Assembly (NCBI GenBank): GCA_019359275.1
Contig: JAHHHP010000011.1
Span: 33,772-97,771 of the forward strand
From: Myxacorys chilensis ATA2-1-KO14
Lineage (GTDB): Bacteria > Cyanobacteriota > Cyanobacteriia > Leptolyngbyales > Leptolyngbyaceae
Direction of reading: 5' to 3'
DNA: 64,000 bases
The position numbers and the translations under genes were made by a program. Position 1 is the first letter of the stretch, and each line of letters starts with the position of its first letter. The notes under the pieces were generated by a model. The model did not search any database. It was not told the DNA's origin and was given only the letters and a program-made list of their open reading frames with translations. Positions 43,896-53,255 of this stretch are shown piece after piece.

Positions 43896-46748
43896 CTACC
43901 CGACGCTGAGCGTGTTTCCAGAAATGCCGACTTTATCTAACAAAGCGGTATACCAAAGGTTGCCAATCTTGTCGTAACCCGTCATTGAAGGATGTACTCC
44001 ACTGTCATCATTGCGTGGTGCCAGATCATTAACCGTGAGGCTCCGCATATCAACAAAATCTACATTTTTACCTTGGGCTTGCTTGTTCGCAATTAGCCCT
44101 GGCATTGCATTGTTGTAGTCTGTGACGGTCTGAACCTGCTGCTGTTGCTGAGCCAGCGTCGCGTTTTCATCAGTATTGAGATGAATGGGCGGAATCGAAG
44201 CAACCAGTAATTTCAGCTTGGGTGAGAAGCCTGTAATCTGGTCAATCAGAGTACTGAGTTTGCTAATCATCTGGTCTGCCGTATCTTTAATGAAGTTGTT
44301 GGTTCCGATCGTTAGCGTCACAATGTCTGGATTCTCTCGATTAAGATAGTTCATCACATTGGCACTGACTTTATCGATTGTCCAACCACCTGACCCTTGA
44401 TGATTGCGATCGCCCGTGCCATTCCATCCACTCGCGCTTCCATCCGTCTCGCTTCCGACAAAATCAACCGATAGACCTGCATCAGTGAATTTATTCCATA
44501 ACACTCGGCGATAACCGCCTGGAATATCTGTGCGATTCTTATCGGCAGTCCGGGACGTCACGCCAAGAGTAATTGAGTCACCAAGGGGCAGAATTCGAGC
44601 GATTCCGGGTTGAACAGCTGGAGGTGGGGGCGTTGAGGTTGTCATCTGCCAACTCAACACATCTTGTAAATTCGGCGCTCCCCCAGTTCCAGCACTGAAT
44701 CCCACAAATGCTTCTGATCCCACAACATTCGACAATCTGACGGTCGTGTTAATGAGGGCAGTCGTGGGTTTAGTGGATTGATTCGAGAGATACACTTTCA
44801 AATTATCGGTGACGCCGTTGTAATCCACCCAAGCGTTCAAGATCGTGTTGGAACCATTGAGATCAAAGGGGGCATTTGCTTGAGCGATCGGTTCAGACAT
44901 TTTGCCATCGCGCACCACTCCAACGTAGTTATTACTCAATTCACCTGCATTCTGCCAGGTATCAAATTTGATCGCTAAGCTGTTGTTGATTCCACTCAGT
45001 CCTAGGCTACCGCCAGTACCACCGAGTGCATTTAATCCAGCGCTGCTGTTTTGTAGCATGAATGTGATGCCATCGGCACCGTTTGTTCCTCGGCTTCCAG
45101 AGAGCTTAAGTTGGAAGCTAGTTTGGAATGAAGTGTCGCCGTAGAGAGCGATCCGGTCTGTTGCAAAGGCGCTTCCCGCGACTCCATTGACCTCAGGAGT
45201 TAACCGGAGTACGTTTTCGTTTTGAGCCGCCGCGCCATTCAACTTGATTCCGCTTGCGCTTGAGAAGTCATTGTAGTTAATCGAGGTTGTGTATCCAGAG
45301 CTTGGGGGCGGTGGCGGTTCAATCGGCGGGGCAGTCGGGTTTGACGCACTGAACTGCCAATTTAGAACTTCATGAATATTCGCTGCGCCGCCCGTTGCAG
45401 CACTGAACCCAACATACGCCTGATTGCCCAGAAGGCTCGATAAATCAACGGTGTAATTGATCAATGCACCCGTGGGTTTAGTCGTTCCATTCGACACGTA
45501 AACCGCTAAATTATTAGTCGTTCCGTTGTAGTCAACCCAAACATTGGCTACCCCACCGCTATTAATATCGAACGGAGCATTGGCTCCCGCCACTGACCCG
45601 ATCGCAACTCCATTTAGGTTGACTCCCACAAAATTATTGCTGGATTCACCCGGATTTGCCCAAGTATCAAACTTAATCGCAAGGCTTTTGTTAATCGCAG
45701 TTCCTGATCCAGCCCCATAGCCCAACTGTCCGGCTATCCCACCTAAAGCGTTGATGCCCGCACTACTGTTTTGCAGCATGAAGGTCATGCCATCTGTACC
45801 GTTGGTGCCTTGAGCGCCGCGAATGCGAAATTGGAAGTTGGTTGAGAAAGACGTGTCGGAATTGAGCCCGATCGGCGCTGTCCAAAATGCCGAGCCTGCT
45901 TGTTGAGTGATATCAGGTGTCAATTGCAACACATTTCCAGTCTGAGCCGCATTGCCGTTCAGCTTTAAACCACTGGTGTTGGCAAAATCGCGGTAATCAA
46001 TGGTTGACCCCGTTGGTGGAGGCGTTGGCGCTGGAGACGTAGTTGGGGTAGACGTAGTTGGGGTAGACGTGGTTGGAGTAGACGTGTCTAACTGCCACTT
46101 GAGAACGTCGTGAATGTTGGGTGCGCCGCCCGTTGCAGCACTAAAACCCGCATAGGCTTGAGTGCCGACAATACTTGCAAGATCAACGGTGTAGTTAATC
46201 AAAGCTGTCGTCGGCTTACTGGTGCTACCCGATAAGTAAACGGCTAGGTTATCAGTCGTTCCGTTATAGTCAACCCAAACGTTCACAAGGCTGCCGCTGT
46301 TGAGATCGATTGGAGCTTTTGCCCCAGCAACTGACCCGATCGCAACTCCATTCAGGTTGACTCCCACAAAGTTATTGCTGGATTCTCCTGAATTTGCCCA
46401 AGTATCAAATTTAATTGCAAGGCTTTTGTCGATCGCAGGATTGTTTTGTCCTGCTCCATAGCCTAACTGTCCTGCCGAGTCTCCGATCGCTGCTGCGCCT
46501 CGACTACTGTTTTGCAGCATGAAGGTCATGCCGTCTGCGCCGTTTGTGCCTTGACTGCCTGTAATTCGCAGTTGAAAGTTGGTGGAAAACGAGGTGCTTC
46601 CACCAATCGCGAACGGAGTATCCAAAAAGGCGCTTCCCAGTTGGGCTTTAGCATCGGGTGTTAACCGCAATGCGTCTCCTGCTTGAGACGCATTGCCATT
46701 TAGCTTCAGACCACTGGTGCTTGAGAAGTTACTGTAACTAATCGCCAT
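43896..46748 (-). CDS. three legume-lectin-like domains fused to a GDSL/SGNH hydrolase
   Basis: The 950-residue protein has three L-type lectin-like repeats at about 1-225, 248-470 and 487-705. Each begins like YSNFSSTSGLKLNG and carries NGADGMTFMLQNSS and IKFDTWANSGESSNNFVGV. They are joined by Thr/Pro linkers. A C-terminal SGNH esterase follows (about 715-950): block I LPLGDSITLGV, block III TIGTNNF, block V SGVHPSMTGYDK. No signal peptide is seen: the lectin domain starts at residue 3. The combination suggests binding of the exopolysaccharide plus deacylation, but export would need a non-classical route or a missed start. It ends at a GC-rich terminator. Confidence 0.85.
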   Translation of the reverse strand: MAISYSNFSSTSGLKLNGNASQAGDALRLTPDAKAQLGSAFLDTPFAIGGSTSFSTNFQLRITGSQGTNGADGMTFMLQNSSRGAAAIGDSAGQLGYGAGQNNPAIDKSLAIKFDTWANSGESSNNFVGVNLNGVAIGSVAGAKAPIDLNSGSLVNVWVDYNGTTDNLAVYLSGSTSKPTTALINYTVDLASIVGTQAYAGFSAATGGAPNIHDVLKWQLDTSTPTTSTPTTSTPTTSPAPTPPPTGSTIDYRDFANTSGLKLNGNAAQTGNVLQLTPDITQQAGSAFWTAPIGLNSDTSFSTNFQFRIRGAQGTNGTDGMTFMLQNSSAGINALGGIAGQLGYGAGSGTAINKSLAIKFDTWANPGESSNNFVGVNLNGVAIGSVAGANAPFDINSGGVANVWVDYNGTTNNLAVYVSNGTTKPTGALINYTVDLSSLLGNQAYVGFSAATGGAANIHEVLNWQFSASNPTAPPIEPPPPPSSGYTTSINYNDFSSASGIKLNGAAAQNENVLRLTPEVNGVAGSAFATDRIALYGDTSFQTSFQLKLSGSRGTNGADGITFMLQNSSAGLNALGGTGGSLGLSGINNSLAIKFDTWQNAGELSNNYVGVVRDGKMSEPIAQANAPFDLNGSNTILNAWVDYNGVTDNLKVYLSNQSTKPTTALINTTVRLSNVVGSEAFVGFSAGTGGAPNLQDVLSWQMTTSTPPPPAVQPGIARILPLGDSITLGVTSRTADKNRTDIPGGYRRVLWNKFTDAGLSVDFVGSETDGSASGWNGTGDRNHQGSGGWTIDKVSANVMNYLNRENPDIVTLTIGTNNFIKDTADQMISKLSTLIDQITGFSPKLKLLVASIPPIHLNTDENATLAQQQQQVQTVTDYNNAMPGLIANKQAQGKNVDFVDMRSLTVNDLAPRNDDSGVHPSMTGYDKIGNLWYTALLDKVGISGNTLSVG
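46036..46080 (-). repeat. three 15-bp tandem repeats encoding the Thr/Pro linker
   Basis: GACGTAGTTGGGGTA occurs at 46036 and 46051, and a variant GACGTGGTTGGAGTA at 46066. They encode the TSTPT linker between the first two lectin domains. Confidence 0.85.
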
Positions 46749-46990
46749 AACGCAAATCTAAACAGAATTTTCTTGAATTGATAACAGGAATAGGAAATGC
46801 CTGACCTGGCTCTAAAGCTGGCTCAAGATGGACTATGGAGTTTAGAGCCATAAAAATCTGGCGGTAGGGATGCAGCCTATCTGCGTCAAATCTGAGTATT
46901 CTGTTCTAACAGCGGGTGAAGGGTCGGCTCACTAGACAATTCTCGGTTCGAGGAATGATTGCCTGCAATTTGTCGGTTTTAGCCCGCTTG

Positions 46991-47833
46991 TTAGCGCTTA
47001 TCAAGTAAACCGCGATCGCGCAGCTTTTGGGTAAACCGACGGATTAAATTCTTCCGTTCTTCATATGGTCGATAGTCAAATAACGGTTGCTTCACTTCTC
47101 CAATCAAGTTGACAAAGCAGCGGGGCGAATCCGTCACCGATCTTAGAGTTACACCATGCAGCGAATGGATTGAGTTGAGAAACAGCACGAGTACGTTGCG
47201 CTCATAGTTCACGGTTTTGACCCGTTCAACATAGCGATCGTCAATAAACTGCCCCTCAAACCCGTAAGGGTTGCCGGACTTAAACCGGTAAATTTCTAAG
47301 TTGCCACCCGTTGAGTGATCGTCAGGATGGCGCAAGTAGTAAAGCCCAGCAAATAAAACTTGGCGGCGATCGACATGCGCTTGCTTGATTGGCTCAGGCT
47401 TTGCCGTCACAGGAGCATTAATGCAAATCTGAGCATCCATCAACACATCCGCCTTGGAAAAATCATCCATCTTTCGCACTCCCCCTTTGAGAGCGGCAAT
47501 CTCACCAATCTCTTGCTCAAACTCTGGATAGTACTGACGAATCTGATCTTCAAACAGAGTGGCAAACTGGTGCAGAAACCGATCTGAGGTATGAAGTTGA
47601 ATAAAAGACTTCCAAAGCTCACTAATTTCGGGATTCGCAAATACATCTTGTGCAGGGTAGCTAAATCGCTCGTTACTCGCAAACTGAGTATTTTGAGTAA
47701 TCGTATTGATATTTGGAAATTCATCGATTAACTGATTGCAAAGTCGTTCATCTAGCGCATCCCGAATCACAACATGGGGAAAAGGTTCGACAAACACTTC
47801 AGACTTTTCTACCGTATCAAACAACGATTGCAT
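46991..47833 (-). CDS. 2-oxoglutarate/Fe(II)-dependent oxygenase-like protein
   Basis: This is a protein of about 280 residues with the P4H/2OG fold pattern. EPFPHVVIRDALDERLCNQL leads, HVDRR near 174 gives the HxD of the iron site, FAGLYYLRHPDDHSTGGNLE near 180 is the strand-and-loop of Phy/2OG dioxygenases, SIHSLHGVTLRS near 240 supplies the distal His, and SPRCFVNLIGE the Arg/strand end. The ATG at 47833 has GGAGG five bases upstream and is preferred to one at 47845. It is adjacent to the Wzt gene, so it may hydroxylate a sugar, lipid or protein of the export path (inference). Confidence 0.78.
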   Translation of the reverse strand: MQSLFDTVEKSEVFVEPFPHVVIRDALDERLCNQLIDEFPNINTITQNTQFASNERFSYPAQDVFANPEISELWKSFIQLHTSDRFLHQFATLFEDQIRQYYPEFEQEIGEIAALKGGVRKMDDFSKADVLMDAQICINAPVTAKPEPIKQAHVDRRQVLFAGLYYLRHPDDHSTGGNLEIYRFKSGNPYGFEGQFIDDRYVERVKTVNYERNVLVLFLNSIHSLHGVTLRSVTDSPRCFVNLIGEVKQPLFDYRPYEERKNLIRRFTQKLRDRGLLDKR

Positions 47834-47893
47834 TACATCCTCCATAGCAACACATTAGCTTAAGCATTATCAGGGTTAATTTCAGCGCGGCTC

Positions 47894-49189
47894 TCAATCA
47901 GTTTGGCTCACCAACTGAACCGCATTCCAACGTCGGGGTTGATAGAACGCACATTCGCTCATGCTGCCCAACCCTTCCACGGCAAAACTAAATTCCTGAA
48001 CCGAATCGAGCAACGTATAGCTGCCCTGATAAATATGCAAATCTAATAAATATGATCCTGGTTTTAATCCAAGGTAGGGAAACTCGACGCGGATTTCGTT
48101 CGCTCCAGCAGAGACGCTAAAGGGAGTTTTGTCGTGCAGCGTACTGAGCACCAAAATTTTATCGCCCTCTCCTACCCGCTCACGAATTGAGACCACCATA
48201 TTGGTATCTGCAATCCGGTGACGTACCTTGCATTGAATACACAACTCAGCCTTCTCTCCGCTAATCGGAACCGTCACTTTGTGACCTCGACGATCGCGAA
48301 AAGAAACGCCCGTCACATCCAGTCCAGGGCTTTCATGAACCGATCGCTGCTGTCGCTGAAGTTCGCCAGTGGCAGGCGGCGCTCCTTCCAAAAACAGATC
48401 GTTTTCATAGCGCCGCGTTACAACAGCCGCGTCCCCGCTCATAATCAGTTTGCCTTTTGACAAATACATGGCGGTCTCGCACTTGGAGAGAATGGAGTTG
48501 GAGCTATGCGACACCAACACAAACGCCACGCCCCGGCTTTTCAGTTCTGCCAATCGACGGTAGCACTTGGCTCTAAATTTGAGATCACCCACGGCCAACA
48601 CTTCATCAATCAGCAAAATATCGGGTTCGGTATGAATGGCACAGGCAAAGCCCAATCTTGCCGCCATTCCAGAACTATAGCTCTGCACAGGCGCATCGAT
48701 CGCATCGCTAATTTCTGCAAAGTCAAGCACTCGATCAAAGCAGTTCTCGATCTCCTGTCGCGTCAATCCTAAAATCGACATGTTGGCGTAAATGTTCTCT
48801 CGCCCGGTTAGAACAGGGTTGAACCCAGCTCCTAGCGCAATCAAGGGTGCAACTCGTCCGCGAACTTCTACCTGACCGATATCGGGCTTGATTAAGCCCG
48901 AAATAATCCGTAGCAGCGTCGATTTACCGCTTCCATTCTTACCCACCAACCCCAACGCTTCTCCACGTCGCAGTTGAAAGCTAACGTCTTGTAATGCCCA
49001 AAACTCTTTCGGTCGCAAAGTTGAGCCTTTGCGCTTCGCTCCTATGAGTTCTGATGCCATATCTTGAACGCCATACAACAGCGATTGCTTCAGATCGCGA
49101 CAGAATTTTTTCGAGAGCCCATCGACCGAAAGAATGACCTCGCTCTGAGTTGATGAGATGGAAGTAGAAACTTGATTTATCACAGTCAT
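47894..49189 (-). CDS. ABC transporter ATPase for polysaccharide export with C-terminal glycan-binding domain (Wzt-like)
   Basis: This is a protein of about 431 residues. The ATPase domain has Walker A ALGLVGKNGSGKST near 72, signature YSSGMAARLGFA near 165, and Walker B DILLIDEVLAVGD near 190. A C-terminal beta-sandwich (about 290-431: TGVSFRDRRGHKVTVPISGE onward) resembles the Wzt_C domain that recognises the polymer end. Such ATPases drive export of O-antigen or capsular chains. The ATG at 49189 is preferred to a TTG at 49198. Its partner permease ends 5 bases upstream. Confidence 0.92.
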   Translation of the reverse strand: MTVINQVSTSISSTQSEVILSVDGLSKKFCRDLKQSLLYGVQDMASELIGAKRKGSTLRPKEFWALQDVSFQLRRGEALGLVGKNGSGKSTLLRIISGLIKPDIGQVEVRGRVAPLIALGAGFNPVLTGRENIYANMSILGLTRQEIENCFDRVLDFAEISDAIDAPVQSYSSGMAARLGFACAIHTEPDILLIDEVLAVGDLKFRAKCYRRLAELKSRGVAFVLVSHSSNSILSKCETAMYLSKGKLIMSGDAAVVTRRYENDLFLEGAPPATGELQRQQRSVHESPGLDVTGVSFRDRRGHKVTVPISGEKAELCIQCKVRHRIADTNMVVSIRERVGEGDKILVLSTLHDKTPFSVSAGANEIRVEFPYLGLKPGSYLLDLHIYQGSYTLLDSVQEFSFAVEGLGSMSECAFYQPRRWNAVQLVSQTD

Positions 49190-49194
49190 AATTC

Positions 49195-50103
49195 TCAAGA
49201 ACTAATGCGCTCAACAACAAATGGCATTCCTAGCCGATACACAATCCAGGCGAACGCTAGACCGACGAGCGCGATCGCACTAGCAATCCAAAAGCCCGTG
49301 GGGTTCGATACGACTCCGGTTGTGGCTAACTCTCGCACAGTAACGAGCAAAGGCGTCACTGGATTGAGTTGAACAATTTGTCCAAACACGCCGCCTTGAG
49401 GAACCGGATAAACGACAGGCGTAATAAACAACCACAGTCCAGTGACCAGAGTCAAGCCCATTGAGATGTCCTGGTAGAGCGCGCCGATCGGGGCTAACAG
49501 CAATCCTAGAAATGTCCCTAGCGCGATTAGGTGAATTAGTGCAACTGGAGCGAGAAAAACACTCCAAGTTACCGGAATTTGAAACACCAGGAACAATGCA
49601 ACAATGAAAATTAATTTAATGCCAAAGTTAAAGCCAATCTCACCCAACTTTGCCAAGATCAAGGCTTCGCGAGGGAAGTTAATCCGAGACAGCATCGATT
49701 TCGCGGTTGCCACGGCTTGTACAGGAGCGTTTATCGCTTCGACAAAGGTTTGCCATAGCGCCATACTAAACATAATATAGGCGGGATAAGGTAAATCGGT
49801 ATTGCCAATGTTGACAACACCGCTCCCTTTTGCAAAGCTAAACCCGATTGCCGTAATTAATGCAGGCAAAAAGGCCCAAAGAATTCCAAGAAATGATTGA
49901 CGATATTTGGCGCTAATATCCCTTCGGGTCAATTGCCACGCTAGCTCTCGCGACGCCAACAAATCACGCCACATTTCGCTAAACAGTTTCAATGGGTTTC
50001 GCATTTGGCTGTCCGGGCGGTAGACTACCACTTGCGACATCGATCGCGCTGTTTTGAGCCGTGTTTCTATTCTTTGTCTCGATCGTCGCCGATGGGTTCG
50101 CAT
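49195..50103 (-). CDS. ABC-2 type polysaccharide export permease (Wzm-like)
   Basis: The roughly 302-residue permease has a cytoplasmic N-terminus, LAWQLTRRDISAKYRQSFLG near 57-76 (a conserved amphipathic helix), and six membrane helices in the ABC-2 pattern ending ASAIALVGLAFAWIVYRLG. LWLFITPVVYPVPQGG is the usual motif before the last helices. It pairs with the Wzt-like ATPase. Start choice is open: ATG at 50103 is used here, and 50040 (MSQVVVYRPDSQ) is a possible shorter start; neither has a strong ribosome-binding site. Confidence 0.9.
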   Translation of the reverse strand: MRTHRRRSRQRIETRLKTARSMSQVVVYRPDSQMRNPLKLFSEMWRDLLASRELAWQLTRRDISAKYRQSFLGILWAFLPALITAIGFSFAKGSGVVNIGNTDLPYPAYIMFSMALWQTFVEAINAPVQAVATAKSMLSRINFPREALILAKLGEIGFNFGIKLIFIVALFLVFQIPVTWSVFLAPVALIHLIALGTFLGLLLAPIGALYQDISMGLTLVTGLWLFITPVVYPVPQGGVFGQIVQLNPVTPLLVTVRELATTGVVSNPTGFWIASAIALVGLAFAWIVYRLGMPFVVERISS

Positions 50104-50136
50104 TTTCAATGGGGTACTTTACACTACTACAATGCT

Positions 50137-51840
50137 TTACGAGTTTCCAACTACGTAGTTAAGTCTGAATTTAGAATCTTTTGCCAGGGTCGCCGAAACA
50201 ATTTGAATCTTCTCTTGTGGATTAACGTACTCTTGTTTCACATCTGGGGAAGATTTAAGAAAGGTAACCTCTTTGCCATATTCATAGTAACAATAACTCG
50301 GACACTCAGAATCAACTGCGAAGATTGCATAAATTTCTAATGGTTGGCTGGTTGTATTTTGAGGTACGGTTGTAGAAGAAGCAGGAACAATTCTTTGCCG
50401 CAGATTGAGACTAGGTGTGTGTCTAAAATCAAAGTCTTCTGCAAATGAGATTGCAAGACGATCAGGATTCTTTTCAAGCAAGTCAATCAGCATTTTGTAG
50501 CTTTGTGGATGACGAGTCAAAATCTGACGGCTAGGATACTCAACCAAATGTTTAGAAGGCGAGAAATAGTGGAATCCAAACATAGCCGAAGAATTAAATA
50601 TCAATCCTCTAAATGTTCCAAGCAAGAAAATTCCAAGATAAATTCCTGCAAGACCACGAACAATTTTTGAAAAAACTGAGGTTGACTCACTAAAGTGGAA
50701 AACTGCTCCATATGCCCCTAATAGCAAAGAAGGAAACAAAGGGTAATAGTAGCGAATCTCTGTGATATGAAGAAAATCATTTGATGAGGCAAGGCTAACA
50801 ACAACCAAGAAAAAGATCAGAGAGGAATTAATGAATAGAATTTCTTTCGATAAAATTAGTAAATTTCCAGATGGAGAGTTGTCATCTTGCCGCCCTTTAG
50901 CTAGCACGACAATCGATAGCCCAACCGCGAAGATGAGTAGGCCAGCCGCAACTTTTTCAACTGGAATCTTATGAGAGAGATGGCTAAATAATAAATACTC
51001 TGAATTTTTCAAACTAGAGAATATAATCTTCGCTTGACCCAATAGAAATCGTGGATTAAGGAGATTCGAAGAAATTGCAACGTGATCAGCTTTATTGCTG
51101 CCTACGATCGCACGGTAGATTGAAACTGGAGCATAAAATACTAAAAAGCCTAAGACGACATAGATAATCTGTTTAAACTTTCGAGCGGCTACGAGAAAGG
51201 CAACTTGTCCAATTAGTAACGAAATCGCGGCATATCGAATTGTATAAGTAAAACCAATTAAGCTACCGAGTTTCACATAATTTAGAGGTTGAGGCTCACT
51301 TCGCCGGTAGATTGAATAGAAGTAATAGATAATAAATGGAATTCCTGCCCAGAGCAAAAGGTCGGTTCCGCACCAGTCAAAGGTAAAGTAAAGAGGTAAT
51401 GTGATGCCCAGTGTGATCGCAACTAGCGTTGCAAATAGATTGCGAGTATTGGTGAGGAGCATGACTTCGCGAAACAATAAGCCCCATCCATACCAACCTG
51501 CGATCGTGGCAGTTGAATAAATGATTTTTAGAGAAACTTCGGTTGTGAAACCAAGTTTCATTAATAAAAATAGAAAAATTGATAATGCTGGCGCGAACCA
51601 AGTTAACCACTCGGTTTGCGGTGGTTGAGAAATATCGACACCTAAAGCATAATTGCCCATTTTTCCAATGCTCGCTAGCCCTAAACCTGCTCCAATTTGA
51701 ACACTAGAATCACTAGCAATAAATAGTGGGCTGAGTGCTCTAATTATCGATAAAACGCAAGCAGAAACACAAAAAACTGCAATGACATTAATTTTGAAGC
51801 TAACTTTAACTTTTGGAAACTTTAAAGGGATAGACTTCAT
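50137..51840 (-). CDS. polytopic GT-C-like membrane glycosyltransferase candidate
   Basis: This is a 567-residue membrane protein with a first helix (INVIAVFCVSACVLSIIRAL) and a first periplasmic loop PLFIASDSSVQIGAGLGLAS near 38-57, bearing the Asp typical of GT-C catalytic loops. At least nine further helices follow. The C-terminal 150 residues are soluble and extracytoplasmic. It is preceded by a DPM1-like GT2, which could make its polyprenyl-phosphate donor. Family motifs are weak, so the call rests on topology and context. Confidence 0.65.
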   Translation of the reverse strand: MKSIPLKFPKVKVSFKINVIAVFCVSACVLSIIRALSPLFIASDSSVQIGAGLGLASIGKMGNYALGVDISQPPQTEWLTWFAPALSIFLFLLMKLGFTTEVSLKIIYSTATIAGWYGWGLLFREVMLLTNTRNLFATLVAITLGITLPLYFTFDWCGTDLLLWAGIPFIIYYFYSIYRRSEPQPLNYVKLGSLIGFTYTIRYAAISLLIGQVAFLVAARKFKQIIYVVLGFLVFYAPVSIYRAIVGSNKADHVAISSNLLNPRFLLGQAKIIFSSLKNSEYLLFSHLSHKIPVEKVAAGLLIFAVGLSIVVLAKGRQDDNSPSGNLLILSKEILFINSSLIFFLVVVSLASSNDFLHITEIRYYYPLFPSLLLGAYGAVFHFSESTSVFSKIVRGLAGIYLGIFLLGTFRGLIFNSSAMFGFHYFSPSKHLVEYPSRQILTRHPQSYKMLIDLLEKNPDRLAISFAEDFDFRHTPSLNLRQRIVPASSTTVPQNTTSQPLEIYAIFAVDSECPSYCYYEYGKEVTFLKSSPDVKQEYVNPQEKIQIVSATLAKDSKFRLNYVVGNS

Positions 51841-51925
51841 ATAAAATTAAGCAAATTAGGACATGCCATTCTGTGTCTAAAAAGTAGCAGAGAGCAATCC
51901 TACATTGTTCTCTGCTACGTGAGAC

Positions 51926-53119
51926 TTACAACCGTTTCATCCACAATACGCTGAGGAAGAAACTGGAAAAAATGATTTGGCAACTCAGAGAAAGACAGGT
52001 AATCGATGGAATTACAATTCGCATCGTTTGTGAAGGATTTAGCGCACCAAATAGTTGAGTGCTCCAACTATTCAATGCCCAAATTGATCCTGACAGTCCA
52101 ATCAACAGCAATATGCCACCTACAATTAGTCCAAGCTCTAAGCTGACGCAGCGTAATGTTTGGCTAAACCGCCGATCCTCAGGTAACAGTCCTTCGCTAA
52201 TTGCAAATACTTTCGTAAACACCGAGAAGGTGACCGTTTGAAAGCCGACAATGATCGAGGCAGCAGCATATAGGAGCGTATGAATGTCAAACACGCCTCG
52301 CGCCCCTGGCAGCAACCAAATCATTGCCACCATTCCAACTATCATCAACATCAATCCGGGATACAAAAACAGCCAGCGAGGACTGTACAGCAGTAAAAAT
52401 CGCAGGTGTCGCCAGCCATCCCGCCAGCTTCGCAAATGAGGTGGACGACTTCGACCATCGGGTGAGAGCGTGGTCGGAACTTCAGCAATTCGCATTTTAT
52501 AGAGTGAAGCTTTTACGACCATTTCACTCGCAAACTCCATCCCGGTCGTTCTAAGATCCAACGATCGAATCGAGGTGGTCTTAAATCCCCGCAGGCCACA
52601 GTGAAAATCGCCACAAGGACTTGGGAACAGCATTTTACCGATCGAAGTCAGGACTGGATTTCCTAAATACCGATGTAGCGGTGGCATCGCTCCCGGTTCA
52701 ATTCCGCCCTTAAAGCGATTTCCCATCACCAGGTCATAGCCTTCGCGCAGTCTCTTCAAAAATGGCGACAACTGCGTAAAGTCATAGCTATCATCGGCAT
52801 CGCCCATGATGACATACTGACCGCGGGCCGCCCAGATGCCACCTCGAAGGGCGCTTCCGTACCCTTTCTCTTGAATATCAATCACTCGCGCTCCTAAGCG
52901 CCGCGCGATCGCTTGTGATCCATCGGTGCTTCCATTATCGGAAATTACCACTTCTCCTGCGATTCCATGCTGTTTGAGATACCATTGCGCTTTACATATG
53001 CAAACTTCTAGTGTTTCCGCTTCATTTAGACAGGGCATCACGATCGATAGTTCGAGCGTCCCTGGCGCATCTTGAGCAACATACTTGTCATTCTGAGCAT
53101 TGTGTAATCGTTCTACCAT
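51926..53119 (-). CDS. polyprenyl-phosphate glycosyltransferase (DPM1/DPG-like GT2 with C-terminal helices)
   Basis: This is a 397-residue protein. The GT2 domain has LSIVMPCLNEAETLEVCICK near 24, VVISDNGSTDGSQAIA near 58, GYGSALRGGIWAARGQYVIM near 85, and metal-site GDADDSYDF. Membrane helices begin at about 245 (LFLYPGLMLMIVGMVAMIWL) and include two more pairs. Such enzymes transfer hexose to polyprenyl phosphate; the product feeds GT-C enzymes like the gene just downstream. Many members are annotated as dolichol-P-glucose synthetases. Confidence 0.85.
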   Translation of the reverse strand: MVERLHNAQNDKYVAQDAPGTLELSIVMPCLNEAETLEVCICKAQWYLKQHGIAGEVVISDNGSTDGSQAIARRLGARVIDIQEKGYGSALRGGIWAARGQYVIMGDADDSYDFTQLSPFLKRLREGYDLVMGNRFKGGIEPGAMPPLHRYLGNPVLTSIGKMLFPSPCGDFHCGLRGFKTTSIRSLDLRTTGMEFASEMVVKASLYKMRIAEVPTTLSPDGRSRPPHLRSWRDGWRHLRFLLLYSPRWLFLYPGLMLMIVGMVAMIWLLPGARGVFDIHTLLYAAASIIVGFQTVTFSVFTKVFAISEGLLPEDRRFSQTLRCVSLELGLIVGGILLLIGLSGSIWALNSWSTQLFGALNPSQTMRIVIPSITCLSLSCQIIFSSFFLSVLWMKRL

Positions 53120-53255
53120 GTGTTCTAGCTCTGATTGAAAGGGATAGTAACTCAGCCGCTATTTGTACTAGAGAGTCGCGGCTAGAAATAGCAAGTTGAG
53201 CTACTAAGTCATTTCATGAGAGTCTCATTTCACAAGCGTGTTATTTCTCATCGCG

